From positions 2,666,001 through 2,730,000 of the forward strand of contig NZ_CP037954.1 of NCBI RefSeq assembly GCF_004359195.1: a DNA stretch of 64,000 nt, read 5' to 3'. Under the pieces are notes generated by a model that saw only the letters and a list, made by a program, of their open reading frames with translations, was not told where the DNA came from and searched no databases. Every line of letters starts with the position of its first letter. The stretch's first letter is position 1. The DNA comes from Chryseobacterium salivictor. GTDB taxonomy: Bacteria > Bacteroidota > Bacteroidia > Flavobacteriales > Weeksellaceae. This document shows, one piece after another, positions 8,118 to 16,042 of the stretch. The position numbers were made by a program, and so were the translations under genes.

Positions 8118-8903
8118 AATTTCGTTCAAAATTTTCGCTAAGCGCAAACCACCATATAATAATTGACGCTCCACCAGAGGTTCAAATTTATAATTATAAT
8201 CGTAGGCATAATTAGCATCCGGTTTGGAATTGGCGTAAATCCTGTTTGCTTCCCGATGACTGTCAAAGAACCAATCTTCTAAAGTTCCCAATTGAATAGA
8301 CTTGACTTCTTCTTTGGTTTTGACATCCAATACTCTTGCAAATTCTGTATAACTGTATTTTTGAAAATCAACCATTTTAGAATCCCACAGAGAATGTAAA
8401 TTTGTTGGAGCTCCAAAGTAATTGACTTTGATTTTATTTCCTCCCAAATCTTCTAAGCGGCCAACATGAAGTGGCTGAGCAGCATCACCAACTAAATGAA
8501 CAAGAAACCTTAATGCAATTTCCCGGTCTTTAGCGGATGTTTTTCTGTCTTTGATCTGCTCCGAAAGAATTTTGATTTGCGTATAAATATTCGGTCCTTT
8601 CTGTTCTTTTAAAGCTTCTGTAAATTGTTGTATGTTCGATTGAGGTGCGACATTTACATAATGCCATTGCTCTGCAGGCTTCCAAACTCCGGTAGTGTCA
8701 GATTTAATATCGTCTGGCCAATTTGCCCAATAGGCTAATTTTTCTGTACCGATGATTTTCTTTAAACTTCTTTTTGCTTTCCCCGAAAGATGATTTTCTG
8801 CGATTTCTGCAATTACTCTGTGACCGGTTGTTCCCCATGAATAACCGAAATTAAAACTCAATAAAGCCAGTAGTAATACTGAGTTTTGTAAAATTCTGTT
8901 CAT
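8112..8903 (-). CDS. S1/P1-type nuclease, exported
   Basis: The product has 263 residues. A signal peptide is followed by SWGTTGHRVIAEIAENHL: the new N-terminal tryptophan and the following histidine are zinc ligands in the S1/P1 family. Further zinc ligands are visible in WANWPDDIK, WHYVNV, FLVHLVGDAAQPLHVG and NLHSLWDSKMV. The enzyme cleaves single-stranded DNA and RNA and likely acts in the periplasm or outside the cell to obtain phosphate or nucleosides. The DUF4294 gene ends one base upstream, so the two form an operon. Confidence 0.93.
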   Translation of the reverse strand: MNRILQNSVLLLALLSFNFGYSWGTTGHRVIAEIAENHLSGKAKRSLKKIIGTEKLAYWANWPDDIKSDTTGVWKPAEQWHYVNVAPQSNIQQFTEALKEQKGPNIYTQIKILSEQIKDRKTSAKDREIALRFLVHLVGDAAQPLHVGRLEDLGGNKIKVNYFGAPTNLHSLWDSKMVDFQKYSYTEFARVLDVKTKEEVKSIQLGTLEDWFFDSHREANRIYANSKPDANYAYDYNYKFEPLVERQLLYGGLRLAKILNEIL

Positions 8904-8904
8904 A

Positions 8905-9609
8905 TTATTTTTTAATTTTAAAGGTAAGATACCCAGGATAAGGTTGCAAATATCCGCTATTCCAATTACTTTGCAGCAATGATTCTAAAAATTCATCAGT
9001 TCTATCTGCATGTGGGTCGTAAGGATCTTTCAAACTGACATCAGCGATATTCCCTTTTACGTTCCACCAAAAGGCGCTCCAACCGCCGCGAAGTTCTTTC
9101 ACTATTTCAAAAACGGTCTTGCCTGTGGCGCGATTCATCAACTTGGCAAATATGCGTCCTTCAGTCGTTGTTAAATCCCGCAGTTGCAGTTCATATTGAT
9201 CAGCCAATTTTCTTTGTCTGTCATTCACATATTTTCGTTGGGAATTTTTGTCAAGACCCTGCATTTCCGCCTGAATATCTTCATACTGTTCTAAGGCAGT
9301 TAAAAAAAGGGGATAAACCCGGCTCAGTTTTTTATTAAGAAAATAGTAATAATTTTGGTCAAGTTGATTGTTAAACCGGGGCTTACCTGTTAAGATAAGT
9401 TCATCCATAACAACGACGTTTTCCCCGTTTATTTCGTAAATTCTCGCCTTCTGCTTTGCGTCGTAGTAGTATTTAATTCCAAATTCATCTGTTTTAAGAA
9501 GTTCAGGCGGGTATTGACTTATCGGTTTTAGCGTTGTTAATTCCTGTTGTGCATTTGCATGAAGTCCGAAAAACAGAAGAAATAATAAGATCAATTTATT
9601 AAAATTCAT
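8905..9609 (-). CDS. DUF4294 family exported protein
   Basis: The product has 234 residues. The N terminus MNFNKLILLFLLFFGLHANAQ is a Sec signal peptide ending in a typical cleavage site. The mature part is rich in Tyr, Arg and Lys and carries FAKLMNRATGKTVFEIVKEL and RGGWSAFWWNVKGN, features of the Bacteroidota-specific DUF4294 family. No catalytic motif can be named. It is periplasmic or envelope-linked by its signal. It lies directly upstream of the S1/P1 nuclease gene and diverges from the M42 peptidase gene. Confidence 0.8.
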   Translation of the reverse strand: MNFNKLILLFLLFFGLHANAQQELTTLKPISQYPPELLKTDEFGIKYYYDAKQKARIYEINGENVVVMDELILTGKPRFNNQLDQNYYYFLNKKLSRVYPLFLTALEQYEDIQAEMQGLDKNSQRKYVNDRQRKLADQYELQLRDLTTTEGRIFAKLMNRATGKTVFEIVKELRGGWSAFWWNVKGNIADVSLKDPYDPHADRTDEFLESLLQSNWNSGYLQPYPGYLTFKIKK

Positions 9610-9664
9610 TATTTTTACCTTCTATAAAATCAAAATTTAACTTAACAAAATTCATTCCTTTCTC

Positions 9665-10741
9665 ATGAAATTTGAAAATAAATCATTAGAATTTTTAAAA
9701 AAATATCTAAATACCGCATCTCCAACTGGTTATGAACATAACGGGCAGAAAATTTGGATGGACTATTTAAAACCATATGTGGACAAAATAGAAGTCGATC
9801 ATTATGGCACATGCTACGGAATTATCAATCCTGAAGCAGAATTCAAAGTAGTTATCGAAGCGCACGCCGACGAAATTTCGTGGTATGTGAATTATATTAC
9901 CGATGACGGTCTGATTTATGTGATTAGAAACGGTGGTTCTGACCAAATGATCGCTCCTTCAAAAGTCGTTCATCTTCATGGCGAAAAAGGCGTGGTTAAA
10001 GGAGTTTTCGGTTGGCCGGCCATTCATACAAGAGGCATTAATTCGGATGAACCGGTTCCTAAGCTGGATAATATTTTCATCGACTGCGGCGCTTCTACCA
10101 AAAAAGAAATAGAGGAACTGGGGATTTTTGTAGGAACCATGATTACTTATCCTGATGAATTTTTTGAACTAAATAATAAATATTTCGTTTCACGCGCTCT
10201 GGATAACCGTGTTGGAGGATTTATGATTGCTGAAGTCGCAAGATTATTAAAAAAGAACAAAAAGCAACTTCCCTTCGGATTATACATTACCAATTCTGTT
10301 CAGGAAGAAGTCGGTTTATATGGTGCGAATATGATTGCAGATACCATTAAACCAAACATCGCAATCGTAACAGACGTCACACACGATACTTCTACGCCGA
10401 TGATTGAAAAGAAAAAAGAAGGAGATTTGAAATGCGGAGACGGTCCTGTCATTTACTTTGCACCGAGCGTTCATCACAATATCCGACAGCTCATTGTAGA
10501 AACGGCGAAAACAAATAAAATTCCTTTTCAAAGAGCGGCGGCAAGCCGAGCAACCGGAACTGATACCGATGCATTTGCCCATTCCAACGGCGGAGTTCCA
10601 TCTGCATTAATTTCACTTCCACTGCGTTATATGCATACCACAGTTGAAATGGTTTCACAGAAAGACGTGGCCAGTGTGATTCAGTTAATCTATGAAACCT
10701 TATTAAAGATTGAGCCAACAATGAATTTAAAATATCATTAA
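9665..10741 (+). CDS. M42 family metallopeptidase (glutamyl aminopeptidase/deblocking aminopeptidase type)
   Basis: The product has 358 residues. Metal ligands of the M42 co-catalytic dinuclear centre are recognisable: EAHADEISWYVNYI (His/Asp, about residues 68-81), SRALDNRVGGFM (Asp), NSVQEEVGLYGA (general-base Glu pair, about 210-221) and VTDVTHD. The C-terminal RYMHTTVEMV supplies the last histidine. Such peptidases form large tetrahedral assemblies in the cytoplasm and trim N-terminal residues from peptides. rpe follows on the same strand 48 bases later. Confidence 0.93.
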   Translation: MKFENKSLEFLKKYLNTASPTGYEHNGQKIWMDYLKPYVDKIEVDHYGTCYGIINPEAEFKVVIEAHADEISWYVNYITDDGLIYVIRNGGSDQMIAPSKVVHLHGEKGVVKGVFGWPAIHTRGINSDEPVPKLDNIFIDCGASTKKEIEELGIFVGTMITYPDEFFELNNKYFVSRALDNRVGGFMIAEVARLLKKNKKQLPFGLYITNSVQEEVGLYGANMIADTIKPNIAIVTDVTHDTSTPMIEKKKEGDLKCGDGPVIYFAPSVHHNIRQLIVETAKTNKIPFQRAAASRATGTDTDAFAHSNGGVPSALISLPLRYMHTTVEMVSQKDVASVIQLIYETLLKIEPTMNLKYH

Positions 10742-10789
10742 TTTCAAAGGTCAAAAGAAAAAGTAAAAATAAATTGTAAAAAAGTAAAA

Positions 10790-11440
10790 ATGAAAACAAA
10801 ATTAATCTCACCATCACTCCTTTCTGCGGATTTCGGAAATTTGCAGCGGGACATTGAAATGCTAAATCAGTCGCAAGCAGATTGGTTTCACGTAGATGTA
10901 ATGGACGGAAGATTCGTTCCCAATATTTCGTTTGGCTTCCCGATCATGAAAACGGTACAGCAATATGCAGAGAAATTTGTTGATGTGCATTTGATGATTG
11001 TAGAACCGGAAAAATATGTTGAAGAATTTATTAAATACGGTGCAGATTTGATATCTGTGCATTACGAAGCCTGTGTGCATCTGAACAGAACGGTTAATCT
11101 CATTCAGGAAAAAGGAGCAAAAGCCGGAGTGGTTTTAAATCCGGCGACACCGGTTTTAATGCTGGAAGACATAATTGCCGACGTAGATTTGGTATTATTA
11201 ATGAGTGTAAATCCGGGATTTGGCGGACAAAAGTTCATTGAAAATACGTATAAAAAAATTGCAGAAACCAAAGATTTAATTTTATCAAACAATTCTACGG
11301 CATTAATTCAAATTGATGGCGGCGTCAATTTAGACAATGCTGCTAAACTATTTGAAGCTGGCGCAGATGTACTGGTCGCCGGGAATGCCGTATTCTCATC
11401 AGACAATCCTTCGGCAACGATTGAACTTTTGAAGTTGTAA
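10790..11440 (+). CDS. rpe: Ribulose-phosphate 3-epimerase
   Basis: The product has 216 residues, the normal family length. The start SPSLLSADFGNL, FHVDVMDGRFVPNISFG (metal ligands H and D), VDVHLMI, LMSVNPGFGGQKFI and IQIDGGVN all match the TIM-barrel epimerase. It interconverts ribulose-5-phosphate and xylulose-5-phosphate in the pentose phosphate pathway, using a divalent metal. A bidirectional terminator follows. Confidence 0.97.
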   Translation: MKTKLISPSLLSADFGNLQRDIEMLNQSQADWFHVDVMDGRFVPNISFGFPIMKTVQQYAEKFVDVHLMIVEPEKYVEEFIKYGADLISVHYEACVHLNRTVNLIQEKGAKAGVVLNPATPVLMLEDIIADVDLVLLMSVNPGFGGQKFIENTYKKIAETKDLILSNNSTALIQIDGGVNLDNAAKLFEAGADVLVAGNAVFSSDNPSATIELLKL

Positions 11441-11466
11441 AACTTTTAAAATATTCTCATCAATAA

Positions 11467-11500
11467 AAATCCCATTTAGCTAAAAAACTAAATGGGATTT
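11467..11500. terminator. Bidirectional terminator between rpe and ndk
   Basis: AAATCCCATTTAG pairs with CTAAATGGGATTT across a short A-rich loop. It lies between convergent genes. Confidence 0.85.
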
Positions 11501-11549
11501 ACTTTTAAAATCTTTCATCAAAAAATTGATTCAGATATTTATGGTTTTT

Positions 11550-11969
11550 TTAGAAAATTTCTCTTCCTGAGAAGTGGAAAGCTGCTTCAATTAAAGCATT
11601 TTCATCTGAATCTGAACCATGTACCGCATTCTCTCCTACGCTTCTTGCAAACATTTTTCTGATGGTTCCTTCTGCAGCATCTGCAGGATTTGTCGCACCG
11701 ATTAAAGTTCTGAAATCTTCAACAGCATTGTCTTTTTCCAAAACTGCTGCAACGATAGGTCCTGAACTCATAAAGTCAACCAATTCTCCGTAAAAAGGTC
11801 TTTCTGCGTGAACTTCATAGAATTTTTTGGCATCAGCAACGGTAAGTTGAGTCAATTTTAAAGCTTTCACTTTGTAACCAGCTTCAGAAATTTTTCCTAA
11901 AATAGCACCGATATGTCCGTCTGCAACAGCATCCGGTTTGATCATGGTGAATGTAATTTTACCTGACAT
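11550..11969 (-). CDS. ndk: Nucleoside diphosphate kinase
   Basis: The product has 139 residues. [16 protein letters not shown] at the N terminus and the active-site segment [13 protein letters not shown] (phospho-accepting histidine, about residue 115) are diagnostic. It moves the terminal phosphate from ATP to other NDPs to balance NTP pools. It is convergent with rpe and separated from the upstream rsgA by a 176-base spacer that holds an apparent plus-strand transcription unit. Confidence 0.97.
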   Translation of the reverse strand: MSGKITFTMIKPDAVADGHIGAILGKISEAGYKVKALKLTQLTVADAKKFYEVHAERPFYGELVDFMSSGPIVAAVLEKDNAVEDFRTLIGATNPADAAEGTIRKMFARSVGENAVHGSDSDENALIEAAFHFSGREIF

Positions 11970-12055
11970 AAATCTTGTTTTATTGTGGTGCGAAAATACA
12001 AAAAACTTTTATATATTTGTAATGAAAATTCTTACAGAGAATTGCTGAATTTATT

Positions 12056-12071
12056 TGGCACGGAAATTGTA
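12056..12071 (+). promoter_or_regulatory. Sigma-54-like promoter (TGGCACG-N4-TTGTA)
   Basis: TGGCACG (12056-12062), a 4-base spacer and TTGTA (12067-12071) fit the -24/-12 consensus TGGCACG-N4-TTGCW with one mismatch at the -12 cytosine. The predicted start is near 12082. It reads on the plus strand into a short unit that ends at the terminator at 12125. Confidence 0.5.
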
Positions 12072-12089
12072 AATTTATTTTCGATTCTC

Positions 12090-12119
12090 ATGTTTAATTT
12101 GAGTTTTCATGGTTATTAG
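12090..12119 (+). CDS. Candidate nine-codon ORF of a small transcript
   Basis: ATG at 12090 opens a frame encoding MFNLSFHGY, with a stop at 12117-12119. It starts about 8 bases after the predicted sigma-54 start and stops 5 bases before a strong terminator hairpin. Promoter, mini-ORF and terminator form one unit of about 65 bases. It could be a micropeptide, a small RNA, or chance; no homology can be judged at this length. Confidence 0.25.
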   Translation: MFNLSFHGY

Positions 12120-12124
12120 TTTTT

Positions 12125-12148
12125 ACCCAGCTTCGGCTGGGTTTTTTA
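12125..12148 (+). terminator. Strong plus-strand intrinsic terminator
   Basis: ACCCAGC (12125-12131), the stable tetraloop TTCG and GCTGGGT (12136-12142) are followed by a T-run on the plus strand only. It abuts the 3' end of rsgA but points the wrong way for that gene, because the minus strand has no T-run after the stem. Confidence 0.85.
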
Positions 12149-13072
12149 TTGGGCAGAATTCTCTTCGGCCTCTTCCATTATTTTCAAATAAGTGATGTAC
12201 CGCGTTTCCTCTATTTCGCCCGATTCTACAGCTTCCAGAACAGCGCATTTTGGCTCATTGATATGCATACAGTTATGAAATTTACATTTCCTGCCTGTTT
12301 TGAAAATCTCGGGAAAGTAGTGTTGAATTTCTTCTTTTTCCACATCGATCATTGCGAATTCGCGAACTCCCGGTGTATCGATCACGCTTCCACCAAATTT
12401 CCAAAAATGCATTTGTGCAAAAGTAGTCGTATGTTTTCCTTTCAAATGAGTTTCGGAAATGGCCGAGGTTTTAATATTGACTCCAGGCTGCATCGCATTC
12501 ACCAAAGTAGATTTCCCGCTTCCTGAATGGCCAAAAAATACAGAAACCTTGTCCTTAATAATACTTTTCAAAACCTCTAAATTCAAATTTGAATAAGAAG
12601 AAATTTCTAAAGTTTCATAACCGATATTTTGATAAAGGCCTTCTATTTCTTTCGTCAATTCCTTTTCTTCTTCTGAAAGCACATCCATTTTATTAAATAA
12701 AATCAACGGCTTGATGTTGTATGCTTCACAACACGACAAAAAGCGATCGAGAAAACCATAAGAAGTTTCCGGATGTTTAAGGGTGAAAATAAAGCAGGCG
12801 ATATCAATATTCGAGGCGATGATATGAGCTTCTTTTGAAAGATTTACCGCTTTTCTGATCAGATAATTTTTCCTTGGTTCAATCTTAGTAATCCACGCGA
12901 CATCGTCCTGTTCCAAGGAAAACTCCACCAAATCTCCTACCGCAAGCGGATTGGTCAACCGGGTTTTTATCAGTTTAAATTTTCCCCGAATTCTCGCCTC
13001 GAAAAATTTTCCGGTTTCATATTCTAAAACCTGATACCAACTTCCGGTGGATTTTGTAATGAGTCCTTTCAC
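12146..13072 (-). CDS. rsgA: Ribosome small-subunit-dependent GTPase RsgA
   Basis: The product has 308 residues. The GTPase motifs appear in the circularly permuted order typical of RsgA: ILFNKMDVL (G4), then the P-loop GHSGSGKSTLVNAM (about residues 180-193), then DTPGVREF (G3). An OB-fold forms the N terminus (TGKFFEARIRGKFK), and a C-terminal zinc motif CKFHNCMHINEPKC (about 263-276) is complete. It acts in late 30S ribosome assembly. The DAHP synthase gene lies 38 bases upstream on the same strand. Confidence 0.96.
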   Translation of the reverse strand: MKGLITKSTGSWYQVLEYETGKFFEARIRGKFKLIKTRLTNPLAVGDLVEFSLEQDDVAWITKIEPRKNYLIRKAVNLSKEAHIIASNIDIACFIFTLKHPETSYGFLDRFLSCCEAYNIKPLILFNKMDVLSEEEKELTKEIEGLYQNIGYETLEISSYSNLNLEVLKSIIKDKVSVFFGHSGSGKSTLVNAMQPGVNIKTSAISETHLKGKHTTTFAQMHFWKFGGSVIDTPGVREFAMIDVEKEEIQHYFPEIFKTGRKCKFHNCMHINEPKCAVLEAVESGEIEETRYITYLKIMEEAEENSAQ

Positions 13073-13110
13073 GAATGATTATTGAGGAAAATTAATTTTA
13101 AAAATAAGAA

Positions 13111-14178
13111 TTAAATATTGTTTTGCACTTCAATCGATTCTTCGTGAATGGCTTTGAAAACTTTTTCAATAAATTCTGCCGACATGCCGGATTCATCAGC
13201 TTTCTGAATGGCATATTCCGTAATCACCTTCCATCTTTCCGGTTGGAAAATGGCGATGTTATTATCTTTTTTCAAATTTCCGATTTTCTCAGAAATTTTC
13301 ATCCTTTGAGATAATAATTCGATCAACTGAAAATCTAAATCAGAAATTAAAGTTCTGTGACGTCCCATTTCTCCATCAAAAGCCGAAATATCAGAATTTC
13401 TGACTTTTAAATTTTGCAGTAATTCTGACAGAGTTTCCGGTGTGATTTGCTGTGCAGCATCACTCCAGGCTTCATCGGGATTGCAGTGAGTTTCTATCAT
13501 TATACCTTCATAGCCGACATTCAATGCTTCCTGGGCGATGCCTGCCAATCCGGTTCTGTTACCGCAAATATGCGACGGATCTACCAACATGGGAATATTA
13601 GGAAACTGATTTTTAAAATCCAGAGCAATCTGCCAATTGGGAATATTTCTATATTTTGTTTTTTGGTAAGTGGAAAAACCGCGGTGAAGAACACCCAGGT
13701 TTTTAACATCCTGACCTAAAAGTCTTTCTAAAGCTCCGATCCACAAAGCCAAATCCGGATTCACGGGATTTTTCACCAGGATCGTTTTATCCGTTCCTTT
13801 TAAAGCCTCAGCAATTTCCTGCACGGTAAATGGATTCACAGTTGAGCGGGCGCCAATCCATAAAATATCGACATCTGCTTCTAAAGCGGCAGCGACGTGA
13901 TGTGCATTTGCTACTTCTGTCGCCGTTTGAAATCCGTATTCTTCTTTAACTTTTTTCAACCAGTTCAGACCGATTACTCCTACTCCTTCAAAACCGTTAG
14001 GTTTTGTTCTTGGCTTCCAAATTCCGGCACGGAAAATTGGCACATCAGCATTTGATTCTTTGATTCTTTTAGCGGTTTCCAGCATTTGTGCTTCACTTTC
14101 TGCACTGCAAGGTCCGGCAATAATCAATGGTTTGGAAAATTCTTTGATCCAATTATTTTCTAAGGTCTGTAAATTCAT
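13111..14178 (-). CDS. Bifunctional DAHP synthase/chorismate mutase (C-terminal mutase)
   Basis: The product has 355 residues. Residues about 14-260 are a type I-beta (KDO8P-synthase-like) DAHP synthase: IIAGPCSAESEAQML, FRAGIWKPRTKPNGFEG, GARSTVNPFTVQEIA, LHRGFSTY and MLVDPSHICGNR. Residues about 265-355 form an AroQ-type chorismate mutase (DFQLIELLSQRMKISEKIGNLK, ending in a helix). It thus joins the first step of the shikimate pathway with the branch to Phe and Tyr. In this architecture, known from Bacteroidota, the mutase domain also mediates feedback control by prephenate or aromatic products. It lies between dnaX and rsgA. Confidence 0.94.
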   Translation of the reverse strand: MNLQTLENNWIKEFSKPLIIAGPCSAESEAQMLETAKRIKESNADVPIFRAGIWKPRTKPNGFEGVGVIGLNWLKKVKEEYGFQTATEVANAHHVAAALEADVDILWIGARSTVNPFTVQEIAEALKGTDKTILVKNPVNPDLALWIGALERLLGQDVKNLGVLHRGFSTYQKTKYRNIPNWQIALDFKNQFPNIPMLVDPSHICGNRTGLAGIAQEALNVGYEGIMIETHCNPDEAWSDAAQQITPETLSELLQNLKVRNSDISAFDGEMGRHRTLISDLDFQLIELLSQRMKISEKIGNLKKDNNIAIFQPERWKVITEYAIQKADESGMSAEFIEKVFKAIHEESIEVQNNI

Positions 14179-14201
14179 ATTAAAGATTGAAGAGTATACT
14201 A

Positions 14202-14811
14202 TTAATTAAAATCCAATTTAAAAAAATCATCTAATTCTTTTAAGACTGGGTTTATCTCGGCAAATTTATCAAAAATCTTTCGTTTAGTAATAATTTCTTT
14301 TTTCATTGATAAATCAGCGCGATATTCGATCGAGATATTGTGATTATTTACTTTATGCATAAAATGATTGAAGAAATCTGCACGTACTTTCTCAAATTCT
14401 GCCCTCGCTGATTCTGAAGGATACGTAACTTCTACAATATTTTCGTTTTTTTTCTGAAGTTTAAAAGAACCGATTGCATTAAAAATAATAATATCTTTTT
14501 GCTGAAGTTCCTGTAAGAATTTTTGCCATTCGCCTTTTAAATCAGTTTCACTAAAGTGTTGACTGGGCAAATTTTCTTTTTTCGAGTCGGTTATTTTTTC
14601 CGGTTCTTCCTCTGATTTTTCTAAAGCCGCACTGATGCTGAATGCAGACGGTCTTTTGGGTAAACCAATGGGTTCTGTTGTTTTCAAAACCACTTTTTTG
14701 ATTTCCTCGGGGATTTCTTTAGCGACTTCTTTTGGTGTTTCTTTAGTAACTGCAGGATTTACCAATACCTTAGAACTAAGAAACGGTGCTAAAATCAGAT
14801 ATTTTTTTTTT
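14202..14811 (-). CDS. dnaX: dnaX tau-specific C-terminal part, reached by -1 frameshift
   Basis: This minus-strand frame is open from the T-run at 14802-14812 (A-run in the mRNA) through KYLILAPFLSSKVLVNP to the stop at 14202. No ATG is needed if the ribosome or RNA polymerase slips by -1 on the 11 adenines. It adds about 200 residues: a low-complexity linker rich in Lys, Glu, Thr and Pro, then a folded region (LKGEWQKFLQELQQKDIIIFNAIGS, VEVTYPSESARAEFEKVR) that resembles the tau end binding polymerase alpha. The full product would have 559 residues. The alternative is a one-base sequencing error in the homopolymer. Confidence 0.8.
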
Positions 14812-15880
14812 TAGAGTCTGCCGCGTTTACAGATAAGGAAGAAAGTTGCATCAACGCAATCTCGACTGTTAACCGGGGATTTTTAGAATTTTTATAATTA
14901 ATGTCTGCATGATTACAAATTTCAATCGCATCCACCAATTGTTGAGCGTTCCATTTTTTACTCTGTTCTAAAAACTTGATTTTTGTTTTTTCTCCTACCT
15001 CAATCAAACTTAAGGTCTGAGGATTCTGAGCCATCATTAAATCCCGGAAATGACTGCCTAAACCTGCAATAAAAATATGCGGATCAAATCCTTTTTTAAT
15101 AATTTCATTTAAAGCAAATAAAGTGTCAGAGATTTTATTTTCATGCGCCAGATCAACAATAGAAAGATATTGTTCGTAATCAAGAACATTTAAAACCTCG
15201 GCTGCTTTGGCCAAAGTAATATTTTTCTGAGAAAAAGTAGAAAGCCTGTCGAAGATCGAAAGTGCGTCACGAAGCGCTCCATCTGCTTTTTGAGCAATTA
15301 AATAAAGTGCATCGTCTTCATATTGAATACCTTCCTTATCGGCGATTTTCTGTAAATGAAGCTGAATATCTTCAATGGTGATTCTCTTGAAATCATAAAT
15401 CTGACAACGCGATAAAATGGTAGGTATGATCTTATGTTTCTCGGTCGTCGCCAAAATAAAAATAGCGTGCGCCGGTGGTTCTTCCAACGTTTTCAGAAAG
15501 GCATTAAAAGCCGCCTGAGACAACATGTGAACCTCATCAATAATATAAATTTTATACTTTCCAACTTGTGGTGCAAACCGCACCTGATCGGTCAGTTCGC
15601 GAATATCATTAACAGAGTTATTAGAAGCCGCATCGAGTTCGAAAATATTATAGGCAAAACCGTCTTCTGAGGTAGAACCGTCTCTCTCATTGATTTTCCG
15701 CGCAAGAATCCTTGCACAGGTTGTTTTACCAACACCTCTCGGTCCACAAAAAAGTAAAGCTTGCGCCAACTGATTTTCCCCGATGGCATGCTCTAGAGTT
15801 TCTGTAATATGACCTTGCCCCACAACAGTATCAAACTCTTGCGGACGGTATTTTCTTGCAGAAACCACGAAATTTTCCAT
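14795..15880 (-). CDS. dnaX: DNA polymerase III subunit gamma (dnaX zero-frame product)
   Basis: The product has 361 residues and ends two codons after an 11-A run. It carries the clamp-loader AAA+ modules: Walker A LLFCGPRGVGKTTCARI (about residues 41-57), Walker B YIIDEVHMLS, sensor 1 FILATTEKHKIIPTILSRCQ (also the arginine-finger SRC motif), and the domain III collar. The four-cysteine zinc module that normally follows Walker A is missing: the segment reads INERDGSTSEDGFAYNIFELDAASNN. The product loads the sliding clamp. A -7 box lies 5 bases before the ATG, suggesting an almost leaderless mRNA. Confidence 0.93.
   Translation of the reverse strand: MENFVVSARKYRPQEFDTVVGQGHITETLEHAIGENQLAQALLFCGPRGVGKTTCARILARKINERDGSTSEDGFAYNIFELDAASNNSVNDIRELTDQVRFAPQVGKYKIYIIDEVHMLSQAAFNAFLKTLEEPPAHAIFILATTEKHKIIPTILSRCQIYDFKRITIEDIQLHLQKIADKEGIQYEDDALYLIAQKADGALRDALSIFDRLSTFSQKNITLAKAAEVLNVLDYEQYLSIVDLAHENKISDTLFALNEIIKKGFDPHIFIAGLGSHFRDLMMAQNPQTLSLIEVGEKTKIKFLEQSKKWNAQQLVDAIEICNHADINYKNSKNPRLTVEIALMQLSSLSVNAADSKKKNI
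14802..14812 (-). other. Slippery homopolymer in dnaX (11 A in mRNA)
   Basis: Eleven T on the plus strand give TCT-AAA-AAA-AAA-AAT in the zero frame, with a stop two codons later. One extra A in the transcript, or a -1 ribosomal slip, opens the downstream frame. A 9-A run does this by transcriptional slippage in Thermus thermophilus dnaX. Confidence 0.75.
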
Positions 15881-15884
15881 TGGC

Positions 15885-15892
15885 CAAAAATA
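15885..15892 (-). promoter_or_regulatory. -7 box (TATTTTTG) of dnaX
   Basis: On the minus strand TATTTTTG fits TAnnTTTG and lies 4 bases before the dnaX ATG. The transcript would therefore be nearly leaderless. Confidence 0.45.
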
Positions 15893-15991
15893 AGCAAATA
15901 AATGAGAAAATGAAATAGAAGCCGAAAATTAATAAGGCAGAAATTGTAATCTCAATTAAACAGGTTTTGGAACCGGGCTTTTTTAAAAACA

Positions 15992-16025
15992 AAAAACTCT
16001 CAAACTTTTATATTTAAGAGTTTTT
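15992..16025 (-). terminator. Terminator after cphA
   Basis: AAAAACTCT (15992-16000) pairs with AGAGTTTTT (16017-16025), with additional pairing inside and a T-run at the minus-strand end. It lies just downstream of the cphA stop. Confidence 0.75.
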
Positions 16026-16042
16026 AAAATTGATGTATAGAA

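Noticed and set aside
12125..12148. Terminator of rsgA
   Set aside because: The hairpin abuts rsgA but the T-run is on the plus strand, so it cannot end the minus-strand rsgA transcript in the usual way.
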